Shown in pieces: positions 34,459 to 43,127 of a stretch of 64,000 bases of DNA. The stretch is from NCBI GenBank assembly GCA_021732365.1, contig JAKFVD010000025.1, forward strand, positions 61,827 to 125,826, in the 5' to 3' direction. The translations under genes were made by a program, and so were the position numbers. Source of the stretch: Methylotenera sp. (GTDB lineage: Bacteria > Pseudomonadota > Gammaproteobacteria > Burkholderiales > Methylophilaceae). The notes below the pieces were generated by a model. It searched no databases and was not told where the DNA came from. It saw nothing but the letters and a program-made list of their open reading frames with translations. Positions within the stretch are counted from its first letter, which is position 1. The number at the start of each line of letters is the position of its first letter.

Positions 34459-35463
34459 TTGAGTGCTGTGCTTAAACAAGCTGAATTGAAACAAACAGAA
34501 ATTGCGGCTCAAGCTGCAGCAGTGAGTGTTGCGAAAAAAATCAGTGCATTGAGCGTTGCTGTTGCCATTTCGATTATTATCCATGCCGTTATATTAACCA
34601 TCCATTTTGAGCCAGAGCTTAAAAAACTGGCCAATAAATTGCCTTCATTAAATGTGGTGCTAGTGAATGCAAAAACCAAAAATGCGCCTGATAAAGCCGA
34701 GTTGTTGGCGCAAGCAAACCTTGACCGTGGCGGCAACACCGATGCGAATCGGCAGATGAAAACGGCTTTACCAGCACCCAAACAAAAAACCACAGAAGTG
34801 AAACTTAGGCCAAGTGCAGAGGCAAATAGCGCGGCTAAAGCTGCCAAGCTTAAAGCACAGGAAGCGCGCGAACAAAAGCGGGTTGATGCGCTAGAAAAGC
34901 AGGCGCAAGAGTTATTGACGCAAATCAATTCGGTCAAAAAAGTAGAGTCGAATCCAACCCAAGATGCAGCCTCTGCTGAGCCTGAACAAGGTGACCAAAA
35001 AGCATTGGCCAAATCGTTAAATCGTGCCGATTTAATTGCAGCCAGTATTGAAATCGATCGCTTAGAAGCGCAAATCGCTAAACAGCAAGATGAGTATCAA
35101 AAGCGACCAAAACGCCGATTTATCGGTGCGCGCACCAAAGAAGCCAGTGACGCCATGTATTTAGAAGCATGGCGGCAAAAAGTAGAACGTATTGGTAATT
35201 TGAATTATCCCGCGGTGGCAAGAGACCAAAAAATATATGGGCAATTACGCATGACGGTGTCCATAAAGGCCGATGGCAGCATCGAAAGTATCGTGATTGA
35301 TAAAAGCTCGGGTTCTAAAATTCTGGATGAGGCGGCAAAAAATATTGTGAATTTGGCGGCGCCTTACGCTAGATTTTCGGAAGAAATGAGGAAAAATACC
35401 GATATTTTAGGTATCACCCGAACGTGGACATTTACCCAAGAAGACGCGCTGGCAACACAATAG
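34459..35463 (+). CDS. TonB-like energy transducer
   Basis: 334 residues. It has an N-terminal membrane helix (about 32-50, VAISIIIHAVILTIHF with the His typical of TonB/TolA), a Lys/Ala/Glu-rich periplasmic helix (90-215) and a TonB C-terminal domain (about 235-330, NYPAVARDQKIYGQLRMTVSI). It would couple inner-membrane proton motive force to outer-membrane receptors. No exbB/exbD or receptor gene is adjacent. The start is not ATG: TTG at 34459 is used here, three bases after mpl; GTG at 34468 is an alternative. Confidence 0.85.
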   Translation: MSAVLKQAELKQTEIAAQAAAVSVAKKISALSVAVAISIIIHAVILTIHFEPELKKLANKLPSLNVVLVNAKTKNAPDKAELLAQANLDRGGNTDANRQMKTALPAPKQKTTEVKLRPSAEANSAAKAAKLKAQEAREQKRVDALEKQAQELLTQINSVKKVESNPTQDAASAEPEQGDQKALAKSLNRADLIAASIEIDRLEAQIAKQQDEYQKRPKRRFIGARTKEASDAMYLEAWRQKVERIGNLNYPAVARDQKIYGQLRMTVSIKADGSIESIVIDKSSGSKILDEAAKNIVNLAAPYARFSEEMRKNTDILGITRTWTFTQEDALATQ

Positions 35464-35568
35464 CCATTATCTTTCACTTTTATGCGTTGTTATTTTTACT
35501 TGTCGTACAAAATGTACTGTCTGCGCAAAAATGCCTAGCCTAAAAGCGAAATCTGAATGGCTTACAGA

Positions 35569-35597
35569 CCGTCATTCCCGAGTAGGGAAGAATCCAT
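35569..35597. repeat. Degenerate REP-like element
   Basis: CCGTCATTCCCGAGTAGGGA followed by AGAATCC resembles the CGTCATTCCCGC...GGGAATCC intergenic repeat common in Proteobacteria, with a shortened CCC/GGG stem. It lies between tonB and the ferredoxin gene, 20 bases before the latter's start. Confidence 0.4.
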
Positions 35598-35616
35598 TTT
35601 TTTAATTGAGCTGAAT

Positions 35617-35934
35617 ATGACTGAAAATTTTTATCAAAACCACGTCTTTTTCTGTCTAAATCAGCGTCCAGATGGTGAATCTTGTTGCCAAGATAAAGGC
35701 GCGGAAGCGGCGTTTGATTATATGAAATCGCGCGTCAAAAAATTGGGTTTGAACGGTGAAGGCAAGGTTAGAGTTAATCGAGCAGGATGTTTTGACCGCT
35801 GTGAATTAGGGCCGTTACTCGTGGTTTACCCACAGGCAGTTTGGTATACATTTGTGGATAATGACGATATTGATGAGATTATTGAAAGCCATTTAATCAA
35901 CGGCAAAGTGGTCAATCGATTAATAGTTGAATGA
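35617..35934 (+). CDS. Thioredoxin-like [2Fe-2S] ferredoxin
   Basis: 105 residues from ATG 35617 (MTENFYQNHVFFCLNQ). The open frame extends 20 codons further upstream, but that part lies in the REP-like repeat and does not look like protein. Cysteines are in the pattern of thioredoxin-fold ferredoxins: Cys in FFCLNQ, CC in GESCCQ, then CFDRC before ELGP. This family resembles NuoE and Shethna-type ferredoxins. The redox partner is unknown. Confidence 0.88.
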   Translation: MTENFYQNHVFFCLNQRPDGESCCQDKGAEAAFDYMKSRVKKLGLNGEGKVRVNRAGCFDRCELGPLLVVYPQAVWYTFVDNDDIDEIIESHLINGKVVNRLIVE

Positions 35935-35936
35935 TT

Positions 35937-35970
35937 AAAAAAACTTAACCCATTTTTAGTGTTAAGTTTT
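35937..35970. terminator. Bidirectional terminator between ferredoxin and HIT genes
   Basis: AAAACTTAAC (35940-35949) pairs perfectly with GTTAAGTTTT (35961-35970) around an 11-base loop, with A/T tracts on both sides. The flanking genes are convergent. Confidence 0.7.
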
Positions 35971-35984
35971 GGCTCACTTGAGTT

Positions 35985-36416
35985 TCAGTCTAACTGCAAA
36001 GCGCATTCGATATGCGCTTTAATTTTTTCTTTTAAATTTTGTTGAGTCACAACATCTAAAACGACAGGCTGACCTTTTCGCAGCGCTTCTCCCCAATGTG
36101 AATTAGGAAAATGTTTGTCATGTTCAAAACGCGGAATCACATGCCAGTGCACATGCGGCGTTTTATTACCAAGACTGGCTAGATTGATTTTATCGGCGTG
36201 TGTCACTTCCCTTAATGCCAGCTCAGCCGCAAAAACCGTTTTCATCATTCTTGCGCGTTGCAAAGGTGTTAAGTCGGTCATTTCCTTGATGTGCTCAAGC
36301 AATTCAACACGACAATAAGCGGGATAATCCACATCGTTTAATAACACCACGCGACAAAAATCATCTTGCCACAATACCTGATGCGGACTTGTCTTACATA
36401 AATCACAATCGCTCAA
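35985..36416 (-). CDS. HIT family nucleotide-binding protein
   Basis: 143 residues with the histidine triad HVHWHVIPRF and the N-terminal CDLCKT pair. HIT proteins hydrolyse nucleoside phosphoramidates or dinucleotides. The frame starts with TTG at 36416, directly after the nadA stop, with no gap and no ribosome-binding site, so translation probably depends on termination of nadA. The specific substrate is not predictable. Confidence 0.88.
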   Translation of the reverse strand: MSDCDLCKTSPHQVLWQDDFCRVVLLNDVDYPAYCRVELLEHIKEMTDLTPLQRARMMKTVFAAELALREVTHADKINLASLGNKTPHVHWHVIPRFEHDKHFPNSHWGEALRKGQPVVLDVVTQQNLKEKIKAHIECALQLD

Positions 36417-37514
36417 TTATGAAGCCGCCAGCATACGGTCTAGGGTCAATTTAGCTAATCTGGCCTCATGTGCAGGTACTTTAATCTGGTTCACAATATT
36501 GCCATCCGCCAAGTTTTCTAGCGTCCAAGCCAAGTGCTGCGGGTCAATGCGCGCCATGGTACTGCATTCGCACACCACATGGCTCATAAATTGTACTAGC
36601 TTGCCTTGCGGTTTCATTTGTTCAGCCAAGCGATTCACCAAGTTTAGCTCGGTGCCCACTAGCCATTTGGTATTGGGCGCCGCTTCACTCACGGTTTTTA
36701 AAATATATTCAGTAGAGCCCACATAATCAGAGTTCAAGCACACTTCAAACGGTGCTTCGGGGTGTGAGATCACAATCCCATCAGGATGGTCGGCGCGAAA
36801 TTTGGTGATGTTTTGCAACCTGAACATCTGATGCACGGCACAATGGCCTTTCCACAACAGAATCTTGGCGTTTTTGATTTCTTCAACGGTCAGGCCGCCC
36901 ATTGGCTGGTCAGGATCCCAAATCGGCATTTGCTCTAAAGGAATGCCCATTTTATGGCCAGACCAGCGACCCAAGTTTTGATCAGGGAAAAACAGCACTT
37001 TTTCGCGCTGTTTAAAACTCCACTCCAAGATTTTTGGCGCGTTGGTGCTGGTGCATACAATGCCGCCATGCTCACCACAAAACGCTTTTAAATCAGCAGC
37101 CGAATTAATATAAGTAACAGGCGTGATGGTTTCGTCGAAATCCAGCACTTTGCTTAATTCGCGATAGCTACGCTCAACCTTAGCCAAGTTCGCCATATCC
37201 GCCATGCTGCAACCTGCGGCCAAATCTGGTAACACAACGATTTGCTCTGGGCGGCTTAAAATATCCGCTACTTCCGCCATAAAATGCACGCCTAAAAACA
37301 CGATGAATTCCGCGTCTAAGTCTTCACAATAGCGCGATAATTTAAGTGAATCGCCAGTGAAATTGGCATGGCGATAAACCGCTTCATTCTGATAGTGATG
37401 ACCTAAAATCACCAAGCGTTTACCAAGCTTATTGCGCGTAGCGATAATGCGACGTTGACAATCGGCGTCATCAACAGCCTGATATTTTTCAAATTTAATG
37501 GTTGAAGTTTGCAT
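36417..37514 (-). CDS. nadA: Quinolinate synthase A
   Basis: 365 residues. It condenses iminoaspartate with dihydroxyacetone phosphate to quinolinate in NAD synthesis, using a [4Fe-4S] cluster. Its three conserved Cys are in GCSMADM, GIVCTSTNA and VVCECSTMARI. LGHHYQNEAVY near the N-terminus and HPEAPFEVC are family signatures. nadB and nadC are not in the window. The HIT gene follows without a gap. Confidence 0.96.
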   Translation of the reverse strand: MQTSTIKFEKYQAVDDADCQRRIIATRNKLGKRLVILGHHYQNEAVYRHANFTGDSLKLSRYCEDLDAEFIVFLGVHFMAEVADILSRPEQIVVLPDLAAGCSMADMANLAKVERSYRELSKVLDFDETITPVTYINSAADLKAFCGEHGGIVCTSTNAPKILEWSFKQREKVLFFPDQNLGRWSGHKMGIPLEQMPIWDPDQPMGGLTVEEIKNAKILLWKGHCAVHQMFRLQNITKFRADHPDGIVISHPEAPFEVCLNSDYVGSTEYILKTVSEAAPNTKWLVGTELNLVNRLAEQMKPQGKLVQFMSHVVCECSTMARIDPQHLAWTLENLADGNIVNQIKVPAHEARLAKLTLDRMLAAS

Positions 37515-37602
37515 GTCTGTTTGAGCTTGAAATACGAAAGTAGTTTATTTTATAACTTAATAATGGTTAAAGCGAAGCCTTTGATACGATACTCAAGGCT
37601 TA

Positions 37603-38058
37603 TTACAAAGTCAGGTTGTGTCGTTCGCCAAGTCTTTTCAGCGCGTCGATATTGGTCCAGCTAAATACGCGATTTGCCGCCTCGCGCCAATCTACCCACT
37701 CATAACGCGTATGTTCATTTGGTGCTAACGTAATCGGCACAGGTTGCGCTAGTTCTAAGCCAAATAAATGCTCAACATTTTCTACCACGCCCGGCGCATA
37801 ACGATGCCGCCAGTGCGGATAAATTTCATAGGTATTACTTGCTTGCCAATCTTGAAAATCATATTGATTAGCATCTAATCCTGTTTCTTCCAGCACTTCG
37901 CGCATCGCCGCTTGTTTAGGTGTTTCATAACCCTCAATGCTGCCAGTCACAGATTGCCAAAAGCCTGCTTTGTCGGCGCGCTCCATGATTAACACTTGTA
38001 AATCTTTGGTATGAATTAATACGAGTGCAGAAATTGGTGTTTTAAAGTCGTTAAGCAC
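37603..38058 (-). CDS. nudB: Dihydroneopterin triphosphate diphosphatase (Nudix)
   Basis: 151 residues with a full Nudix box (GSIEGYETPKQAAMREVLEETG). The surrounding features ALVLIHT, WRHRYAPGVVENVEHLF and SWTNIDALKRL match NudB. It removes pyrophosphate from dihydroneopterin triphosphate in folate synthesis. It lies between ispH and nadA on the same strand, 33 bases after ispH. Confidence 0.9.
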   Translation of the reverse strand: MLNDFKTPISALVLIHTKDLQVLIMERADKAGFWQSVTGSIEGYETPKQAAMREVLEETGLDANQYDFQDWQASNTYEIYPHWRHRYAPGVVENVEHLFGLELAQPVPITLAPNEHTRYEWVDWREAANRVFSWTNIDALKRLGERHNLTL

Positions 38059-38091
38059 GTTAAATTTCGGATAAATTAGGTGTTAAGTCGC

Positions 38092-39108
38092 TTATTTAGC
38101 GCTTGACGCGGCATTCACTAGGTTTTTAGGTAACTGAAATACTACGCTTTCAATCACGCCTTGCAGCTCAGTCACATTGGCAGCGCCTAAACTTTCTAGC
38201 TTAGTAATCACTTCTTTCACTAAAATTTCGGGTGCCGATGCGCCAGCAGATACGCCAATTTTCTTTTTGCCGATGAGCCATTCCGCTTTTAAATAGCTGG
38301 CGTTATCCACCATATAGGCCTCAACACCTTGATTTTGCGCGACTTCTCTTAAGCGGTTGGAGTTTGAGCTATTGGGTGAGCCAACCACAATCACTAAATC
38401 ACAATCTTTGGCCATGATTTTGACCGCATCCTGGCGGTTTTGCGTTGCGTAGCAAATATCATCACTTTTAGGTGCTTGAATCAGCGGAAATTTGGATTTA
38501 AGTGCATCAATTACAAGCGCCGCATCATCCATAGAAAGCGTAGTTTGCGTCACATAAGCCAAATTTTCAGGATTTTTAACGCTTAAGTTTTGCACATCTT
38601 CTGGCGTTTCAACCAAATACATACCCAAACTGGCTGCATCATCTTCGGGATGGTCGTCATTATCTGCTTGACCCATAGTCCCCTCTACCTCAGGGTGACC
38701 TTTATGGCCAATCATCACGATTTCCATACCTGCTTGGCGCATTTTGGCTACTTCGATATGCACTTTGGTGACTAGCGGGCAAGTCGCATCAAACGCCGTT
38801 AATCCGCGTGCTTCGGCTTCTTTTCTTACCGCCTTTGATACGCCATGCGCACTGAAAATCACCGTGCTACCAGCGGGAATTTTATCTAATTCATTCACAA
38901 AAATAGCGCCTTTGGCACGCAAGCCGTCCACCACAAATTTATTGTGGACTACTTCGTTGCGCACATAGATAGGCGCACCAAATTTTTCTAAGGCTTGTTC
39001 AACAATAATAATCGCGCGGTCTACTCCAGCGCAAAAACCACGCGGGTTGGCCAAAACAATCTCAGGTGAAATTTCGGCTTTAGTTTCAACTTGTTGGCTA
39101 CTATTCAA
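38092..39108 (-). CDS. ispH: 4-hydroxy-3-methylbut-2-enyl diphosphate reductase
   Basis: 338 residues. IspH (LytB) is the last enzyme of the MEP isoprenoid pathway and reduces HMBPP to IPP/DMAPP at a [4Fe-4S] cluster. The three cluster Cys are in [21 protein letters not shown] and [10 protein letters not shown], and the proton donor Glu is in [24 protein letters not shown] is also diagnostic. It is divergent from purU. Confidence 0.97.
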   Translation of the reverse strand: MNSSQQVETKAEISPEIVLANPRGFCAGVDRAIIIVEQALEKFGAPIYVRNEVVHNKFVVDGLRAKGAIFVNELDKIPAGSTVIFSAHGVSKAVRKEAEARGLTAFDATCPLVTKVHIEVAKMRQAGMEIVMIGHKGHPEVEGTMGQADNDDHPEDDAASLGMYLVETPEDVQNLSVKNPENLAYVTQTTLSMDDAALVIDALKSKFPLIQAPKSDDICYATQNRQDAVKIMAKDCDLVIVVGSPNSSNSNRLREVAQNQGVEAYMVDNASYLKAEWLIGKKKIGVSAGASAPEILVKEVITKLESLGAANVTELQGVIESVVFQLPKNLVNAASSAK

Positions 39109-39175
39109 ATCGTTAACACCTTGTTAATTGGGTATAATGACACAAATTTTTTAAATGAATCGCCTGTAAAATTTT

Positions 39176-40048
39176 ATGAAAAATACAGCAACTTTACTTA
39201 TAACTTGCCCTGATACACGTGGCATCGTAGCGGCTATCGCCGATTTTTTATATCAGCACAATGCTAATATTTTACACGCAGACCAACATCAAGATGCAGA
39301 AAATAATCTATTTTTAATGCGCGTTGAGTGGGATGTGGCTAACTTTAATCTTAGCGAGGCGGATTTTAGCGCTGCTTTTGCGCCAGTTGCGTCCAAGTTT
39401 AGCATGCAATGGCAACTTAAACTTTCACAACATAAAACGCGTGTTGCCATTATGGTTTCGCAATATGATCACTGCTTGGCTGATTTATTGCACCGCCATA
39501 AAAGTGGTGAGTTAGCCTGCGAGATTCCATTGGTGATTAGTAATCATCGCGATACAGAAGCCTTGGTTAAATTTTACGGCATTGATTTTCACTATCTGCC
39601 TGTGACTAAAGATAGTGCGACAACAAAGTCTAATAAGGCGAATGTTGAAGCGGCGCAGTTTAAATTATTTGCCGACTACAATATTGATTTAATCGTGCTG
39701 GCGCGCTATATGCAAATTTTGTCGCCTGATTTTGTGGCGCGTTATCCGCAAAAAATCATCAATATTCATCACTCATTCTTGCCCGCATTTATCGGTGCGC
39801 GACCCTATCATCGCGCATTTGAGCGCGGCGTTAAACTCATTGGCGCAACAGGCCATTACGTGACAGAAGTGCTGGACGAGGGACCGATTATTGAGCAGGA
39901 TATTGACCGCATCTCGCATCGCGACCAAGTCGAAGATTTGATTCAAAAGGGACGCGATTTAGAGCGCATTGTGTTATCTAAAGCTGTGCGCTGGCATATT
40001 GAAAACCGTATTTTGTTGTATGCTAATAAAACGGTGATTTTTGATTAA
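39176..40048 (+). CDS. purU: Formyltetrahydrofolate deformylase
   Basis: 290 residues: an N-terminal ACT domain (5-85, TCPDTRGIVAAIADFLY) and a formyltransferase-type catalytic domain (90-285) with YMQILSPDF, NIHHSFLPAF (catalytic His) and GATGHYVTEVLDEGPIIEQD (catalytic Asp). It hydrolyses 10-formyl-THF to formate and THF; in a methylotroph this balances C1-folate pools. It is a single-gene unit, divergent from ispH and convergent with lysA. Confidence 0.95.
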   Translation: MKNTATLLITCPDTRGIVAAIADFLYQHNANILHADQHQDAENNLFLMRVEWDVANFNLSEADFSAAFAPVASKFSMQWQLKLSQHKTRVAIMVSQYDHCLADLLHRHKSGELACEIPLVISNHRDTEALVKFYGIDFHYLPVTKDSATTKSNKANVEAAQFKLFADYNIDLIVLARYMQILSPDFVARYPQKIINIHHSFLPAFIGARPYHRAFERGVKLIGATGHYVTEVLDEGPIIEQDIDRISHRDQVEDLIQKGRDLERIVLSKAVRWHIENRILLYANKTVIFD

Positions 40049-40063
40049 ACATGTTTGGCATAT

Positions 40064-40094
40064 AAAAAAGCGAGGTTGAATGCCTCGCTTTTTT
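40064..40094. terminator. Bidirectional terminator between purU and lysA
   Basis: AAAAAAGCGAGG (40064-40075) pairs with CCTCGCTTTTTT (40083-40094) around a seven-base loop, serving two convergent genes. Confidence 0.93.
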
Positions 40095-40114
40095 ATATTT
40101 ATTTTGAGCTTAGA

Positions 40115-41359
40115 CTAAGGCAGTAAGTGCTCTAGCGCAAATAAATCAGCCGCCTTTTCGCGCTGGCGAATCAGGTGCAATTTATCGCCATCAACCATCA
40201 CTTCTGCCGCCCGGCCGCGCGTATTGTAATTACTTGCCATGCTCATGCCGTAAGCCCCTGCTGATTTGATGGCTAATAAATCGCCTTCTGCCAAATTAAG
40301 CGCACGGTCATGACCTAAAAAATCACCACTTTCACATACTGGACCAACAATTTCGTAGACATTAGTTTCGCCATCACGCGGGTTAACCGCTACGATGTTG
40401 TGATAAGCATCATACAAAGCAGGGCGCATTAAATCGTTCATGGCGGCATCGACGATGGCAAAGTTTTTACTCTCTGTGTGCTTTAAATACTCTACTTTTG
40501 TGAGTAACACGCCAGCATTTCCCACCAAAGCGCGACCTGGCTCAAATAATATTTTGACATTTTTATGTGTTAACTTTGCCAAAATCGCTTGTGCATAAGT
40601 TTTGAATTCTGGTGGCGTTTCATCTGAATAGGTAATGCCAATCCCACCGCCCACATCAATATGCGAAATCGGTATATTTTTAGCGGCAAGTGTATCCACC
40701 AAGCCTAAAATCAAATCCAGCGCCTCAATAAAAGGTGCTAGCTCTGTGATTTGTGAGCCAATATGGCAATCAACTCCATGTACGGCAATATTCGGCATAG
40801 CGGCGGCTTGTTCATAAACCGCAATTGCATCTTCAAACGCCACACCAAATTTATTGTTTTTAAGTCCAGTCGAAATATAAGGATGCGTTTTAGCGTCTAC
40901 ATTTGGGTTAACTCGTAGCGAAACAGGCGCAATTTTGCCCATCTCGCCGGCCACTTGATTCAGTCGATTTAATTCGCTGGCTGATTCCACATTAAAGCAA
41001 AAAATACCTGCATTTAGCGCGCTGCGCATTTCATCTGCATTTTTTCCTACACCAGAAAAGACAATTTTTTGTGGGTCGCCCCCAGCGGCTAGAACGCGCG
41101 CCAATTCGCCGCCAGAAACGATATCAAACCCTGCGCCTAATTTTGCAAATAAATTCAAAATAGCGATGTTGGGATTAGCTTTTACCGCAAAACAAACTAG
41201 ATGATTTGTTCCAATTAAACCTGCACTAAAGTCGTTAAAAGCTTGCATTAAAGCGGCTTTGGAATACACATAGCATGGTGTATTGAATTCCTCAGCAATT
41301 TGGTTTAAAGCAATATTTTCGGCATGTAGCGTGCCATTTTTAAAATCAAATTCGTTCAC
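40115..41359 (-). CDS. lysA: Diaminopimelate decarboxylase
   Basis: PLP enzyme making L-lysine from meso-diaminopimelate. The GTG at 41359 (VNEFDFKNG...) is chosen: it lies four bases after the lptM stop, gives 414 residues (normal length) and avoids the extra N-terminal residues of the longer frame, which overlap lptM. The PLP lysine is in CFAVKANPN, the phosphate site in GGGIG, and the substrate motif in GPVCESGDFLG. It is cotranscribed with lptM. Confidence 0.94.
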   Translation of the reverse strand: MNEFDFKNGTLHAENIALNQIAEEFNTPCYVYSKAALMQAFNDFSAGLIGTNHLVCFAVKANPNIAILNLFAKLGAGFDIVSGGELARVLAAGGDPQKIVFSGVGKNADEMRSALNAGIFCFNVESASELNRLNQVAGEMGKIAPVSLRVNPNVDAKTHPYISTGLKNNKFGVAFEDAIAVYEQAAAMPNIAVHGVDCHIGSQITELAPFIEALDLILGLVDTLAAKNIPISHIDVGGGIGITYSDETPPEFKTYAQAILAKLTHKNVKILFEPGRALVGNAGVLLTKVEYLKHTESKNFAIVDAAMNDLMRPALYDAYHNIVAVNPRDGETNVYEIVGPVCESGDFLGHDRALNLAEGDLLAIKSAGAYGMSMASNYNTRGRAAEVMVDGDKLHLIRQREKAADLFALEHLLP

Positions 41360-41363
41360 GTTA

Positions 41364-41561
41364 TTATTCTTTAACTGTAGGTTGGGTTGAGGTAGATTTT
41401 TCAGCATCCAGTTTATTGGTATCACTCGTTGGCTTAGCTACTTCTTGCGGATAGCGCTGCTCGGGAATATAGAGCGGGCCTTTAGTGCCGCAGCCCATTA
41501 ACGCACTGCAAAATAAACACAATGCAGCAGTGCTGAGTAGATGATTTTTTAGTTTAAACAT
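41364..41561 (-). CDS. lptM: LPS-assembly lipoprotein LptM
   Basis: 65 residues from ATG 41561. It has a short signal sequence with lipobox ALMGC, followed by the family signature GTKGPLYIPEQ, then a Thr/Lys/Ser-rich tail. LptM (YifL) is an outer-membrane lipoprotein that helps LptD/LptE assembly. The open frame extends further upstream, but that part lacks protein character and would bury the signal peptide. It is directly followed by lysA, the usual order. Confidence 0.88.
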   Translation of the reverse strand: MFKLKNHLLSTAALCLFCSALMGCGTKGPLYIPEQRYPQEVAKPTSDTNKLDAEKSTSTQPTVKE

Positions 41562-41755
41562 TGCGCGCTCGCAACTCATATAAAAGCTTATTTTAACATT
41601 ATTGCGTGTTTGTAGCAGGTTAAGCTTTGCGCAATAAGTAATCACAAAAGTGGTTAAATACCGTTTGTTACCGCTATTTTGCCGAATATCGGATACTGCT
41701 AGCCTCGCCAATTTAAGTTTGGCATGATTCAATCAAGCAAAAAAGGATACTTAAA

Positions 41756-42166
41756 ATGGATAAATGGAAAAAATTGCAGCAAGGGTTCACATTGGTTGAG
41801 TTAATGATTGTGATTGCTATTATTGGAATTTTGGCTGCGATTGCGATTCCTAGCTATACCAATTATGTCAGGCAAGCGCGTGCAACTGAGGCAACTGGTG
41901 CGCTAGCAGACATGCGCATTAGAATGGAACAGTATTTTCAGGATAATCGCACTTATGTAGGTGGTCCATGTGCCGCACCTACTGGAACAAGCACTACTTT
42001 TTTTGCATTCTCATGCAGCGTTGCAGGTACGGCTACAGCCTATACTTTGGCTGCAACAGGTGCAGGTGAGATGGCCGCCTACACGTATAGCATTAATCAA
42101 GCTAACACTAAAACCTCTTCATTTAATGCTACATGCTGGTCACTTAAACCCAGCGGTATTTGTTAA
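41756..42166 (+). CDS. pilE: Type IV pilin-like protein (PilE family)
   Basis: 136 residues. It has a short leader ending in Gly, with the prepilin site QGFTLVELM, a long hydrophobic helix, and a C-terminal disulfide region (Cys pair around CWSLKPSGIC). The Glu5 of the mature pilin is kept. By sequence it resembles PilE-type pilins. It is the first gene of a six-gene operon of minor pilins ending with pilY1. An AAAAGG ribosome-binding site lies 9 bases upstream. It might be the major pilin or an accessory pilin; the window does not decide. Confidence 0.9.
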   Translation: MDKWKKLQQGFTLVELMIVIAIIGILAAIAIPSYTNYVRQARATEATGALADMRIRMEQYFQDNRTYVGGPCAAPTGTSTTFFAFSCSVAGTATAYTLAATGAGEMAAYTYSINQANTKTSSFNATCWSLKPSGIC

Positions 42167-42168
42167 TA

Positions 42169-42708
42169 ATGTTCAAATTTAAACAATCTGGGTTTTCGTT
42201 AGTAGAGCTGATGGTTACCGTTGCCATCATCGGCATTCTAGGTTCACTCGCTGCCCCTAGCTATCGCGCTTGGATACAAAACACAAAAGTGCGTACCGCT
42301 GCTGAATCTATTTTAAATGGCATACAAAAAGCGCGCACTGAAGCATTAATGCGAAATGTTCCAGTACGTTTTACCTTAGGCGCAAATTCTGCTTGGACAG
42401 TTGGTTGTGTGACAGTGGTTGCTGATTTAAATGCTGACGGCGTAGATGATTGCCCAGCCACAATTGAAACGCGTAGTAACAATGAGGGTAATACCTCTGC
42501 TGCAATTATCAGCCCAACACCAGGTGGCGCTACTCAGGCAGTCTTTAACAATTTGGGCGTTAAATCGACAGCAGTAGCAAATCAGCTTACACAAGTAGCT
42601 GTTAACTTTACAGGGGCAGATCGTAATTTGAACATCACCTTAGGCACTGGCGGCACTGTGCGCTTGTGCGATCCAAACGCAAATGTTTCGGACCCACGTA
42701 GATGCTAA
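42169..42708 (+). CDS. fimT: GspH/FimT family pseudopilin
   Basis: 179 residues from ATG 42169, two bases after the pilE stop. The prepilin motif is SGFSLVELM, followed by a hydrophobic helix and a GspH/FimT-type beta domain (VRTAAESILNGIQKARTEA). It primes pilus assembly as part of the minor pilin complex. Cys near CVTVVAD and the terminal RRC may form disulfides. Confidence 0.9.
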   Translation: MFKFKQSGFSLVELMVTVAIIGILGSLAAPSYRAWIQNTKVRTAAESILNGIQKARTEALMRNVPVRFTLGANSAWTVGCVTVVADLNADGVDDCPATIETRSNNEGNTSAAIISPTPGGATQAVFNNLGVKSTAVANQLTQVAVNFTGADRNLNITLGTGGTVRLCDPNANVSDPRRC

Positions 42709-42732
42709 CTGCTATTCATACTTAACGAGTAA

Positions 42733-43125
42733 ATGATGACGAAAAATAAATCTACCAGAAAGATGCCAGCTAATCAGCCATCACAAAAGGGTGCTGTATT
42801 AATTGAGGCGATGATTGCTATTCTTATTTTTTCATTTGGTATTTTAGCGATTACTGGCTTGCAGGGCGTTATGATGAAAAATACAGCCGATGCAACTTAT
42901 CGGGCAGAAGCTGCCTATGTGGTTCAGCAGCAATTAGGAGAAATGTTATCTAGCCCAATCGCGCTAGGCGGAAATAATGTCACTCCTGTTGCTAGCTTAC
43001 CCAGTGGTGAGTTAACGACTAGATTACTTTCTGAAGGCCGGTTTCAATTTGTAGTGACTTGGCAAGTGCCTGGCGAAACACAGCATAGTTATGAAGCTGT
43101 TACCTCTATTTTTACAGCGAGATAA
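42733..43125 (+). CDS. pilV: Type IV pilus modification protein PilV
   Basis: 130 residues. It has a longer basic leader, prepilin site KGAVLIEAM, a hydrophobic helix (about 22-45) and EAAYVVQQQLGEML typical of PilV. It is a minor pilin of the FimU-PilV-PilW-PilX priming complex. pilW follows two bases later. Confidence 0.88.
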   Translation: MMTKNKSTRKMPANQPSQKGAVLIEAMIAILIFSFGILAITGLQGVMMKNTADATYRAEAAYVVQQQLGEMLSSPIALGGNNVTPVASLPSGELTTRLLSEGRFQFVVTWQVPGETQHSYEAVTSIFTAR

Positions 43126-43127
43126 GC

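Noticed and set aside
35557..35616. Upstream 20 codons of the ferredoxin frame as its N-terminus
   Set aside because: They lie in the REP-like repeat; the ATG at 35617 begins the family-like sequence.
41718..41730. TTTGGCATGATTC upstream of pilE as a sigma-54 promoter
   Set aside because: The -12 GC element is missing at the right spacing, and the start point would fall inside the ribosome-binding site.
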